Source of the DNA: JAZKJD01 sp040384585
GTDB taxonomy: Bacteria > Pseudomonadota > Gammaproteobacteria > Diplorickettsiales > Diplorickettsiaceae
Direction: 5' to 3'
NCBI GenBank assembly: GCA_040384585.1
Contig: JAZKJD010000028.1
Coordinates: forward strand, 1 to 30,563
DNA length: 30,563 bases
The notes under the pieces are model-generated. The model did no database searches and had not been told where the DNA came from. It worked only from the letters and a program-made list of their open reading frames with translations. The translations under genes were made by a program, and so were the position numbers. This document shows positions 1 to 8,900 of the stretch, in pieces. How positions within the stretch are numbered: position 1 is the stretch's first letter; the number at the start of each line of letters is the position of its first letter.

Positions 1-79
1 TGACGTTTCGGCCTCGCCATGACGGACTATTTTTATTTTTTGTAGCGTACAGAGGCATAAACTAGCTATTTCTCGATGA

Positions 80-99
80 TTTAATCTTAATTTAATATT
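80..99 (+). promoter_or_regulatory. possible PmrA-type box upstream of the 664-aa protein
   Basis: Two TTAAT cores lie exactly 11 bp apart (81-85 and 92-96), each preceded by T and followed by CTT or ATT. This resembles the direct repeat cTTAATatT-N2-cTTAATatT described for PmrA-controlled type IV effector genes in Legionella and Coxiella. The match is 7/9 for the first half and 8/9 for the second. It lies about 110 bp before the ATG at 209. The DNA here is AT-rich, so a chance match is quite possible, and no convincing -10 hexamer was fixed. Confidence 0.35.
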
Positions 100-208
100 T
101 ACCTATTATTCTAGCATTAAGTTTATTGTCACGTCTTGTAAAAAATTAGGTATACAAGCACGTGTTAATGACCGCATTAAAATAATAAGTAATCTTTGAG
201 GTGCATTT

Positions 209-2203
209 ATGGCAAAAACAAGACCAAAAACAATAGCGGCTCTTGATGTTCAACATGAGACTAAAAATATTATGAAGGATTTTCATGATAAGTTGAATAA
301 CATTCAAGCAGCTAAGTTCGGTTATGAAATAGACATCCTTGACCTTGTCAATAAATTTTTCAATGATATGAACGCGCGTGGTGAAGAGGAATTCGCACGA
401 TGTTTAAAAGCACAAAGCACATTCGAGCTTACAACTGATGCAGATAAACTTAAGATAACATCTTATGCCTTTCGTTATTTGACGGCACTCATCGTAGCGA
501 ATTATTCAACATCGGAGATTTTGCAGTATTTTATTCCAGCGCTAGCGGAGGAGGAAGTTAACGTTAAACCGGAAAAATCATCAGATTCATGGAGAATAAC
601 CTATTGGTTCCAACTCTTAGGATACTGGTTTGAAGTTCTATTCGGAAAGAAAAAATATAAAGTTGATCTTTCGACGGATAAATATTATCGCATAGATCTT
701 GAGAATGCACTTAAAAACGTCGCTAAGTTCATGATAGAAACCATGGCAGAAAAAGGAAATAGTTATGTCAGCCTAGTTAAAAACTCTATCTTTTTTGTTA
801 CTGAGCTAGATGTTCTTGTTGAAGAAGTCATAAAAAGAAAGACTCTAGAGGTTCCTGTTGAAGAAGTCATAAAAGGAAAGACTGCTGCAGTACAAAAACA
901 TACTAAGAGGAAAAGACATACAGACGGATTTGCTTGCAAGAGCGGCACAGATGATATCTTCGGAAAAGAACGCGTGTCAGAAGCAGCTGAACAGTCACCA
1001 GTCGCGCCTCCACCACCACCACCACCAGAGACAAAACCGGAATCGAAAAAAAAACCATCTGATTCTGAACCTGTTCTTAGGATAATTTCAACTCCTGATA
1101 AGTCTACTAATCCGGGAACGAATAATGATAATAATACTACTGAGATTATAACGATAGCGCAGATCCATTCAGTTAATTCTGGTAATTTTGCTTCTCGTAG
1201 CCGTTTCGGCCAACCGAATGTTGAGCTAATCTACTCTGTTAACTCAGAAACAGAAACTAGTGCAGAACCTAAAAAAGTACGGACAACAGAAGTTCGTACA
1301 GGTGGAGATATAGATTGTTCGCTAATCACAGCTGCCCAACCGAGAGCAACAACATCAACATCAACGCCACCGCCTCCTCCTGCACCTGATGTTCCAAATT
1401 CAGCTAATGGAAAAGTCCCGCCAAAAATACCACCCAGACCTGATAAGAAGGTATCTATAACCTCGCCTCCAACTCTTCCTCTAGAAAATTCTAGTCGAGG
1501 AAGCATTAATACGGCGGAATTTGATTTGCTAGGAACAATTAGAGCTGGAATAAAACTTAGAACGATAAAAAAAGGTACAGAAGCCAGCGACAAGGAAAAC
1601 ACACCTATTCCAGAAGACGATTTAGCTTCTGCTCTCTTTAAAGTAATTGAAAAAAGACGAGAAGCTATAAATGGAAGGAACGAAGATGAAGTTGATTCTG
1701 GCAATACCATTGTCATAGGGACTGCTGATTCGCAGGAAGCAATAGATAAGGCGACGGAGATCATAAAAAAAGAAAAAGAAACCCTTAAGGGTATTTCTGA
1801 CACTGAATTAGAAAAAGTACTACCGCAGATTGTGGAATCTGCTTTTAAAGAAGCAGGTATTTCATTTAAGGAAAAGGAAAGGAACGAAGATGAAGTTGAT
1901 TCTGGCAATACCATTGTCATAGGGACTGCTGATTCGCAGGAAGCAATAGATAAGGCGACGGAGATCATAAAAAAAGAAAAAGAAACCCTTAAGGGTATTT
2001 CTGACACTGAATTAGAAAAAGTACTACCGCAGATTGTGGAATCTGCTTTTAAAGAAGCAGGTATTTCATTTAAGGAAAAGGAAAAGATGTATGGATCTCT
2101 TGTTAGTGGTAAAGTGAGTATTTTTTCTAAGACCGTCGACTCTCAAGCAAAAAAACATGAAAAACCTATAAAAACAGTTGGCTCAAACTGTAACAGACCT
2201 TAA
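209..2203 (+). CDS. unrecognised proline-rich protein with internal tandem duplication, effector candidate
   Basis: I do not recognise this 664-aa protein. The ATG at 209 has a GAGG ribosome site 7 nt upstream. Residues 1-225 look alpha-helical without a signal peptide or obvious membrane span. A basic KRKR cluster (233-236) fits a monopartite nuclear-localisation pattern. Residues 260-415 are low-complexity with PPPPPPP (267-273), PPPPPAP (387-393) and a PPKIPPRP stretch near 403-410 that resembles SH3 or profilin ligands. Residues 490-557 and 558-625 are identical 68-aa units, helical and charged. Eukaryote-like proline motifs, an NLS-like patch and a possible PmrA box upstream suggest a protein secreted into a host cell; this is inference. 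It is monocistronic, ending in a strong terminator. No enzymatic motif was seen. Confidence 0.8.
   Translation: MAKTRPKTIAALDVQHETKNIMKDFHDKLNNIQAAKFGYEIDILDLVNKFFNDMNARGEEEFARCLKAQSTFELTTDADKLKITSYAFRYLTALIVANYSTSEILQYFIPALAEEEVNVKPEKSSDSWRITYWFQLLGYWFEVLFGKKKYKVDLSTDKYYRIDLENALKNVAKFMIETMAEKGNSYVSLVKNSIFFVTELDVLVEEVIKRKTLEVPVEEVIKGKTAAVQKHTKRKRHTDGFACKSGTDDIFGKERVSEAAEQSPVAPPPPPPPETKPESKKKPSDSEPVLRIISTPDKSTNPGTNNDNNTTEIITIAQIHSVNSGNFASRSRFGQPNVELIYSVNSETETSAEPKKVRTTEVRTGGDIDCSLITAAQPRATTSTSTPPPPPAPDVPNSANGKVPPKIPPRPDKKVSITSPPTLPLENSSRGSINTAEFDLLGTIRAGIKLRTIKKGTEASDKENTPIPEDDLASALFKVIEKRREAINGRNEDEVDSGNTIVIGTADSQEAIDKATEIIKKEKETLKGISDTELEKVLPQIVESAFKEAGISFKEKERNEDEVDSGNTIVIGTADSQEAIDKATEIIKKEKETLKGISDTELEKVLPQIVESAFKEAGISFKEKEKMYGSLVSGKVSIFSKTVDSQAKKHEKPIKTVGSNCNRP
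1675..2084 (+). repeat. perfect 204-bp tandem duplication inside the proline-rich gene
   Basis: The 204-bp unit that begins at 1675 is repeated from 1879 with no mismatch that I could find until position 2085, where the copies diverge. 204 bp is 68 codons, so the reading frame is kept. Identity at synonymous positions points to a very recent duplication, or an assembly artefact from collapsed or expanded repeats. Confidence 0.93.
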
Positions 2204-2220
2204 CCTGTTAGCGCTACTCA

Positions 2221-2249
2221 AAAGGCATTGCTCTTGCAATGCCTTTTTT
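2221..2249 (+). terminator. rho-independent terminator after the 664-aa gene
   Basis: An 11-bp stem AAAGGCATTGC / GCAATGCCTTT with loop TCTT is followed by further T residues. It starts 17 bp after the stop at 2203. The T run favours the + strand; on the other strand only three T follow the stem. Confidence 0.9.
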
Positions 2250-2270
2250 ATTTAGAAACCAAGATAATAC

Positions 2271-2636
2271 TCAACGATTGCTTGTTAACTTACTCGTAAA
2301 ACCTAAATAAAGTGCAATAACGGCCACAATAAGATGAAAAAAACTGTCGGCTAGATTGAGTTGCAAGAAACCGAGATTGCCATTCAATGCAAAACCCAAA
2401 ATCGCAATCAGTGCATAAATAATGCCAAAGACCTTAAAGTAGGATTTCGCAGAGCCTGGCGATACGCTGGTAGACAGACCGATAAGGCCCGTGAGGATAT
2501 AAAAGATATTAAGGACAGGACCTAGCGAAAAGGAATGAAAGAGAAGCTGATTGTGTATCAGCGGGGGTATAAAACCCGCGATACCCATCAAGATAAAAAT
2601 AATACCAAATAATAAGCTGAACCCTTTTAACATCAC
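2271..2636 (-). CDS. small four-helix membrane protein (DUF4383-like)
   Basis: A 121-aa hydrophobic protein with four predicted membrane helices (about residues 5-26, 40-56, 66-84 and 93-112) and short polar loops. Length and helix pattern, with small-residue-rich first and last helices, resemble the DUF4383 family of uncharacterised bacterial inner-membrane proteins; that assignment is from general resemblance. No catalytic residues are visible. It is transcribed toward the terminator region of the upstream gene, with no partner in an operon. A palindromic repeat (2669-2794) lies just upstream of its start. Confidence 0.7.
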   Translation of the reverse strand: MMLKGFSLLFGIIFILMGIAGFIPPLIHNQLLFHSFSLGPVLNIFYILTGLIGLSTSVSPGSAKSYFKVFGIIYALIAILGFALNGNLGFLQLNLADSFFHLIVAVIALYLGFTSKLTSNR

Positions 2637-2668
2637 GCCGAAGATTCCTAGCGATTAACCACTTGTTA

Positions 2669-2794
2669 GTTAAAAATGATTGACTCGTTGCGCACTGGGT
2701 CCTGTCACTGGGATAGTCTTTTTTTGCCGGCTTACGCCGCAAAAGAAAGTCTATCCCGTGCCACCCAGTTGTTCTTATATCAGTCATTTTTAAC
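2669..2794. repeat. palindromic intergenic element, copy 1
   Basis: Nested inverted repeat. The outer arms GTTAAAAATGA (2669-2679) and TCATTTTTAAC (2784-2794) are exact complements. Inside lie CTGGGT/ACCCAG, GGGATAG/CTATCCC and a core TTTTGCCGGC-TTAC-GCCGCAAAA. The ends of the inner part carry GGTCCTGTCACT and GTGCCACCC, shared with the elements at 18071, 23828 and 28465. Any apparent reading frame across it is a by-product of the repeat. Confidence 0.85.
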
Positions 2795-2851
2795 AGTGCA
2801 ACAAGCATGACGGTGATACATGAGCAGACTGTTTATGAGTTCAGATGCGAA

Positions 2852-2923
2852 GGGGTGACGCGAAGGCTAGCCCATCACCTATTTTGAAAAAAATAGGTGA
2901 TGGGTGCCGGAAGCGGCAGGACC
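2852..2923. repeat. palindromic intergenic element, variant core (copy 5)
   Basis: Flanks GGGGTGAC (2852) and GGCAGGACC (2915-2923) match the end motifs of the other copies on the opposite strand, but the core is different: a perfect 15-bp stem CCCATCACCTATTTT (2871-2885) / AAAATAGGTGATGGG (2890-2904) with a GAAA tetraloop. The GCTAG next to the stem is also found in copy 4. Confidence 0.7.
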
Positions 2924-3072
2924 ACGAGCACACAATGATTACCATCTTTATGATAGCTATTTAACGCAATCTGCTTACCAGCCACAGTATAGTAAACATT
3001 AGCAAATATACAAATCCTTTTCCCCGCGTCTTTCTTGGCCAAGATCCTAGTCAATGACTGACAAAAACAAGA

Positions 3073-3105
3073 TTACCCACAGATTCTGTGAATAACATTG
3101 TGGAC
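3073..3105. other. cluster of three DnaA-box-like 9-mers
   Basis: TTACCCACA (3073-3081, one mismatch to TTATNCACA), then TGTGAATAA (3087-3095, a perfect box on the minus strand), then a weaker TGTGGACAG (about 3100-3108, two mismatches). Close spacing with mixed orientation and a nearby AT-rich tract is what an origin or a DnaA-titration site looks like, but no dnaA, rpmH, mnmG or parAB is in view. Confidence 0.4.
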
Positions 3106-3332
3106 AGTATTTGAGTAATGGCTGGAAATGCTTGATGTATATGTCATCATTACAGTTTGTACAAGCTTTAAGCAAAATAAAAAAACTCTGTTTTTTCAAA
3201 TAGTTATATTAAGTCAATCAGAAAATGTCTTTACTCTCTTTTAGGCTAAGGCATAATAAATACTATTTGGCAGACTTGTGCAAAAGTCAATGCCACATTC
3301 TGCAATAAGTCGATATTGTCAAGCGCTATGTA

Positions 3333-5993
3333 ATGGAAATTTATAATAAACTCTTCGAAATTTTAATGACAGATGATCTCATACTCACGCCTAACAAACG
3401 TCTGATTGGTTTCTTACATAAACATTATTCCGCTTACCAACAAATTCAAAAAAAAATCGTCTGGTCTACACCACTCATTCTTACCTTAGAAAATTGGCTA
3501 GTGCTGCAATGGGAAAAACAACTGATTCAACATACTATTTTTTCTTATCGTCTGTTAAACAAGCAGCAAGAATGTCTTATTTGGCAATCGATTATTGAAA
3601 ATGCAAACACTTCTTTTTTAATGAGCGATACGATTGCCAATTCTGCACAACAAGCCTGGCAACTCTATCATCACTGGCAACTCGATTATGCATCTTCTCG
3701 CCTTGATCAAAGCCATGAAACTCGTACCTGGAAAACATGGGCCGAAAATTTTATCGCATTTTCTCAAGCGCATGCGTGTATCGATTTCGCCAGGGCGACA
3801 ACACAGCTAATAGATCTCTTTAGAAAAAAAATATTAACACCACCGCAACGCATTTTCCTGATGGGATTTGATGAGATCAATCCGCAGACGAAAATATTAT
3901 TTCACGTACTGGAACAATCGGGCTGTCAGATCACGACATTCACACCTCGCTATCCTAAAAAACCGATTGTCCGTCGTATCCGCTTAGAAAATACTGAAAT
4001 TGAATTGGAGACCATGGCACGATGGGCCTATCAACGCTGTCAAGCCGGACACCAATCGATTGTTTGTGCCGTTCCTCAGTTGCTGGAAATTCGATCCCAA
4101 GTGATCGATAGTTTTACGGAAGTGTTGATGAGTCTGCAACAAAACACACAGGGTCCCTTACCCTTTAACGTTGCTGCCGGAAAAAAGCTTAGCGAATTTC
4201 CTATGATTCAAATGGCCTTACACATTCTGCAGTTAACGATCATCCAGCCTTTTAATACAATCAGTTTATTCATTCGTTCACCTTATCTGGCTTACGCCGA
4301 AGAAGAACAAGCACAACGCTGCCAACTGGATCGTTATCTACGTTGCCATGTCGAAAATAGGATTACGCTAGAACAGCTGGCACAGATCAGTCAACAACAA
4401 CACTGTCCGCAACTCAGTCAACTCATTCGTCACCTGATTCCATTCGCTAATGATAAGGGAACAACACAATATCCTAGCGATTGGGCAAAACACCTTTCCA
4501 AAAAACTTCAGGCGTCAGGATGGCCAGGTCAACGTCCTTTGTTAAGCGAAGAATTTCAATTGTTAGAACGCTGGTCCAAATTACTTTCTGAATTTAGCCG
4601 TTTCGATTTTATCTTAGGAAAAATCAGTGAAGAGATGGCTTGGCAAGAACTCCATCACTTAGCGACTCAATCGCTCTTCCAAGCAAAAACATCTCAGGAT
4701 CCCAGCATCCATATCGTTGGTTTATTGGATACCGCCGGCTTATGCTTCGATAGTCTCTGGGTTATGGGTTTAGATGACCGTACATGGCCAGCAACAGCAC
4801 ATCCTAATCCTTTTATTCCTTATTCACTGCAGCGTGCACATCAATTACCGCATGCTTCAAACGAAAGAGAATATTATTTTTCATCCCTTATCACACAACG
4901 CTTATTAATGAGTGCACAAGAAGTTATTCTCAGTCATCCCTCACAAGTCAAGGAACAACCTTTACTTCCTAGCCCGTTGATAAAAGATATTCCTAGTATT
5001 GAAAAAAAGGATTTAGGACTTCCACCCTATCAAACTATCATTGAATCCATATGGAAAACGCGACGTTGGGAATATTATGTCGATGAGATTGCCCCGCCGC
5101 TAGAAACCCATGAGTTGACTTCCGTTGGCAGTCAACTATTTACCTACCAAGCGGCCTGCCCTTTCCAAGCGTTTGCCCGTCTTCGTTTAGATGCAAACTT
5201 TTATCCTTTTCCGAAAACGGGACTCAATGCTATCGATCGCGGAATTTTGTTACACGATGTCATAGAAACCTTCTGGAATACAGTAGGCGATCAGTCCACT
5301 TTATTAAAACAATCCGCACAAACCCTGCAGACGCTGATCAAACAATCCATTGATAGTGGCATTACCAAGTTTAGCAAGAAACGACCGGTGACGTTTCAAG
5401 CCCAGTTTATACAAATAGAACGAGAACGCTTACAGCAACGATTAATGAAATTGATTGAACTCGATAAAAAACGTCTTTCTTTTATTAAGGTCACCCATGA
5501 AATAAAACGAACTCTGAGGCTGGGGAAGTTAACACTCGATTTACGCATCGATAGGCTGGATGAACTTGTTGATGGCAGCCTATTGATTATCGATTACAAA
5601 ACGGGTATTCCCAAAAAATATCATTGGTTTGAAGAAAGATTGGACCAGCCACAATTACCCTTGTATTGTTTATCTTATCCCGCAGCAACGGGATTTGCTA
5701 TCCTTCATATTCGTAGTAACACACTGGAAATCCAGGGACTCAGTGAAAAAGAAAATGGTCTTTCTCCATTATTGTCGCGTGAAAAAGATAAAAATGTATA
5801 CTCAAATGAAAATTCAAGTGCGAAGAGTATAGTGCAAACCTGGCCAGAATTATTGGCCTATTGGGAACATTCGCTAACTGCACTCGCTGATCAATTCCAA
5901 GAAGGATTTGCTAAAGTCGATCCCAAGTATGGGTCAAGTACTTGTCGCCTATGCCAGCTTAAATCCTTATGTCGCATAAGCCACCATGAATAA
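3333..5993 (+). CDS. AddB-like DNA repair nuclease (PD-(D/E)XK, Fe-S)
   Basis: An 886-aa protein of the AddB/RecB-nuclease-like group often annotated as probable DNA repair protein. The N-terminal part keeps the helicase-like fold (TPNKRL near residue 18; an inactivated helicase in the family). The C-terminal nuclease shows H641, an IDRLDE stretch and D754-Y-K756 (IIDYKTG). C609 with C871-x2-C874-x5-C880 makes the Fe-S cluster pattern that clamps AddB-type nuclease domains. It overlaps the AddA-like gene by 8 bp, so the two are translated together and probably form one helicase-nuclease that processes double-strand breaks for RecA. No good ribosome site precedes the ATG at 3333; the second Met (3366) is no better. 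Confidence 0.88.
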   Translation: MEIYNKLFEILMTDDLILTPNKRLIGFLHKHYSAYQQIQKKIVWSTPLILTLENWLVLQWEKQLIQHTIFSYRLLNKQQECLIWQSIIENANTSFLMSDTIANSAQQAWQLYHHWQLDYASSRLDQSHETRTWKTWAENFIAFSQAHACIDFARATTQLIDLFRKKILTPPQRIFLMGFDEINPQTKILFHVLEQSGCQITTFTPRYPKKPIVRRIRLENTEIELETMARWAYQRCQAGHQSIVCAVPQLLEIRSQVIDSFTEVLMSLQQNTQGPLPFNVAAGKKLSEFPMIQMALHILQLTIIQPFNTISLFIRSPYLAYAEEEQAQRCQLDRYLRCHVENRITLEQLAQISQQQHCPQLSQLIRHLIPFANDKGTTQYPSDWAKHLSKKLQASGWPGQRPLLSEEFQLLERWSKLLSEFSRFDFILGKISEEMAWQELHHLATQSLFQAKTSQDPSIHIVGLLDTAGLCFDSLWVMGLDDRTWPATAHPNPFIPYSLQRAHQLPHASNEREYYFSSLITQRLLMSAQEVILSHPSQVKEQPLLPSPLIKDIPSIEKKDLGLPPYQTIIESIWKTRRWEYYVDEIAPPLETHELTSVGSQLFTYQAACPFQAFARLRLDANFYPFPKTGLNAIDRGILLHDVIETFWNTVGDQSTLLKQSAQTLQTLIKQSIDSGITKFSKKRPVTFQAQFIQIERERLQQRLMKLIELDKKRLSFIKVTHEIKRTLRLGKLTLDLRIDRLDELVDGSLLIIDYKTGIPKKYHWFEERLDQPQLPLYCLSYPAATGFAILHIRSNTLEIQGLSEKENGLSPLLSREKDKNVYSNENSSAKSIVQTWPELLAYWEHSLTALADQFQEGFAKVDPKYGSSTCRLCQLKSLCRISHHE

Positions 5994-8900
5994 TTCAACT
6001 CCGTTAGCGGATACACGCGAGCGTCAACGTGCACTTGATCCTAGCCAATCGTTTATTGTGCAAGCACCCGCTGGATCAGGTAAAACCGAGTTATTAGTAC
6101 AACGCTATTTAGTATTACTCACAAAGGTACGTTTTCCTGAAGCCATCATCGCAATTACCTTTACCCGAAAAGCCGCCGCCGAAATGCGCATGCGAATACT
6201 CAATGCCTTGGAAATGGCGGCACAGCAGACTTCCTGTGCTTCACCTAAGGATCAAACGCGTTGGGAACTCGCTAAAAAAGTATTAGCCCATGATAAGGCC
6301 ATGCATTGGCATCTGCTGGCAAATCCCAATCGTTTACGCATTCAAACCATCGATAGCTTCTGCCAAACCTTAACCCGACAAATGCCTTTACTCTCTGCAC
6401 TCGGAGAACACGCTACCCCACTGGAAAATCCTGAATTTCTTTATCAATTGGCGGCGAAAGAGCTGATTAGCAGTTTAGAAACGCACTCCCCCTGGCAAAA
6501 AGCGTTATTGCATGTATTAAAACATCTGGATAACGATTTCAATCGTTTAGAAATCTTATTGAGCGAACTGCTAGGGAATCGTGAACAATGGCTAGACTAT
6601 TTAACTGGCGATCAAAATAATCTACGAAAATACTTAGAGCAAAGTTTAAAAAACATCAATCAGGAAATCATTGAACAACTCAATCGGCGCATGCCTACAC
6701 AGTTATTGCAAGAGCTGACTGAATTACTTAACTTTTCCCACTACCAGCGTGAAGAGAAACTCATACAAAAAAGCGGAAATCTCACTTTCTGGCAAGCGGC
6801 CAGCTTTTTATTATTAACCCAAAACAATACCTGGCGTAAACAAGTCACAAAGAATGAAGGCTTTCCTTCGGCGTCGGATAAAAAGAATAAAGAAAAAAAA
6901 ACCTACTATATCGCGATGAAACAAAGTCTTGTCGATCTCATTTCGCATTTGAAAAACCAATCGGGTTTACACAATGCACTCATTGATTTAAAAAACGCGC
7001 CTCCGCTTTATTATACCGAATCACAATGGGCAACCCTCGCTGCCTTGTTTGAATTGCTACCGGTATTAGTGGCTCATTTACAGCTTATCTTTCAGCAACA
7101 CAAAAAAGTAGACTATACGGAAATACTACTCTGTGCCTTAGCAGCATTAGGTCATGCAGAAAGCCCTAGCGATCTTGCACTTAGCTTGGATTATCAAATA
7201 GAACATCTACTCGTCGATGAATTTCAAGATACCTCGATTGCACAACTCCAGCTCATTGAAAAACTCACGGCCGGTTGGCAAATCGATGAGGGGCGAAGCC
7301 TGTTTTTAGTCGGCGACCCTATGCAATCGATTTACCGCTTTCGTAAAGCCGAGGTTGGTTTATTTCTGCAAATTCGACAATGGGGCATTGGCAATATCCC
7401 ACTACAAGCCTTAACCTTATCTGTTAACTTCCGATCGCATCCATCTATTATCGATTGGATCAATGCGTGTTTTCGTCAGCTATTGCCTGAAGAGGAAAAT
7501 ATAAATCGTGGCGCTATTTCTTTTTCACCTGCAACAGCTTTTAATCAGCCACACACGCATGTGCAAGGCGAAGAGAGGGTGAATACCTATTGGTTTAATG
7601 AAGACCATCCCTTGGCTGAAGCGAATAAAATCGTTGAAATTGTCCAAAACTTAAAACAAGAGAATCCACAAGCTTCTATCGCTATCTTGGTGAGAGCGAG
7701 AACGCATTTACTACGATTATTACCCGCCTTACAGTCAGCGGCTATTCCGTATCATGCCATAGAAATTGAAAGCTTGGCTGAAAAATCAGCCATACGCGAT
7801 CTGTTAACCTTGACTCGTGCCTTGCTGCACTTAGGCGATCGCATCGCGTGGTTAGGCTTGTTGCGTTCCCCATTTTGTGGTTTCGATTTACGTGATCTCA
7901 CTGAAATTACGCAGTTTACCGATCCTCTTTATCCCAGCAGCTGTATTTGGCAACAATTAATGTGCTTTGACCTTATCAATTTAAGAAAAGAAACCAAACA
8001 ACGTTGCCGACGTATTGTTCCTATTCTAGCGCAGTGTTTACAAGAGCAAGCCAGATTACCATTGACGACATGGATTAAGAAAACCTGGATGGCCTTAGGC
8101 GGCCCTATTACCTTGGAAAATCCTGAACAAATGATGCACGTACACGCTTTTTTAAACCACCTGGAAAAAAAGCGCTTAACGGAAGGTGAAGCATGGGATC
8201 CAGTTACCTTAGAAATAGAGCTTTCTAAAGTCGTTAGCCAAAACAATAACCCACCTGCGGGTCATATCGAGATCATGACCATACATAAAGCAAAAGGACT
8301 AGAATTTGACCATGTTATTTTAGCTAGCCTGCATCGTAAAGGTAATAACGATCGTGCTAGCTTATTATTATATCAAGAACGGCTGTTGGCTAAAAAAACA
8401 AAAGATTTCTTATTAGCGCCTATTAAGGCAAGCCATGAAACAGAAGATCCTATTTATCACTATCTCTCGCGAGAAGAAAAACAAAAAACGCACTATGAAT
8501 TAGCACGTTTACTCTATGTGGCAAGCACCCGCGCAAAAAAATCCTTATCGTTGTTAGGCGTATTGGGTTCATCAAAAGAAGGCATGAAAGCGAGACATTC
8601 GAATAGCTTCTTGCATCATCTATGGTCAGCGATGGATCCCCGTTCTCAGGAAATTTCCTTTTCACTGTCTTATCATGAAAATGACAAATGCTTACCTCCC
8701 TCCTCCCTAGTAAAACGCTTAGTTTCTAATTGGAAAAATCCTATTTTTTCTATCCCTAGTTGGCGGCATGAGCACGTAAGTCCCGGTGTGCAGCAACACC
8801 AGAAAAAAGACGAAGCGTGCAAACCATTTTCCTATCAATGGGAATCTCATTCGGCGATGGCAATAGGAACCGTTATCCATCGTCTCTTCTATCACATTAG

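Larger units (their letters stand above)
2637..3332. other. 696-bp non-coding region
   Basis: No credible gene. It holds two palindromic repeat elements (2669-2794, 2852-2923), a cluster of DnaA-box-like sequences (3073-3105), and an AT-rich tract (3170-3290) before the AddB-like gene. The genes on the two sides are divergent, so promoters for both must lie here, though none stood out clearly. Confidence 0.7.

Noticed and set aside
1231..2007. Long open frame on the minus strand opposite the 664-aa gene
   Set aside because: It is antisense to a better-supported gene, its length comes from the duplicated segment, and it has no start signal or recognisable domain.
2509..2808. 99-aa open frame on the minus strand over palindromic copy 1
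   Set aside because: Made largely of the repeat element and the antisense-frame of the DUF4383-like gene; no ribosome site or family resemblance.
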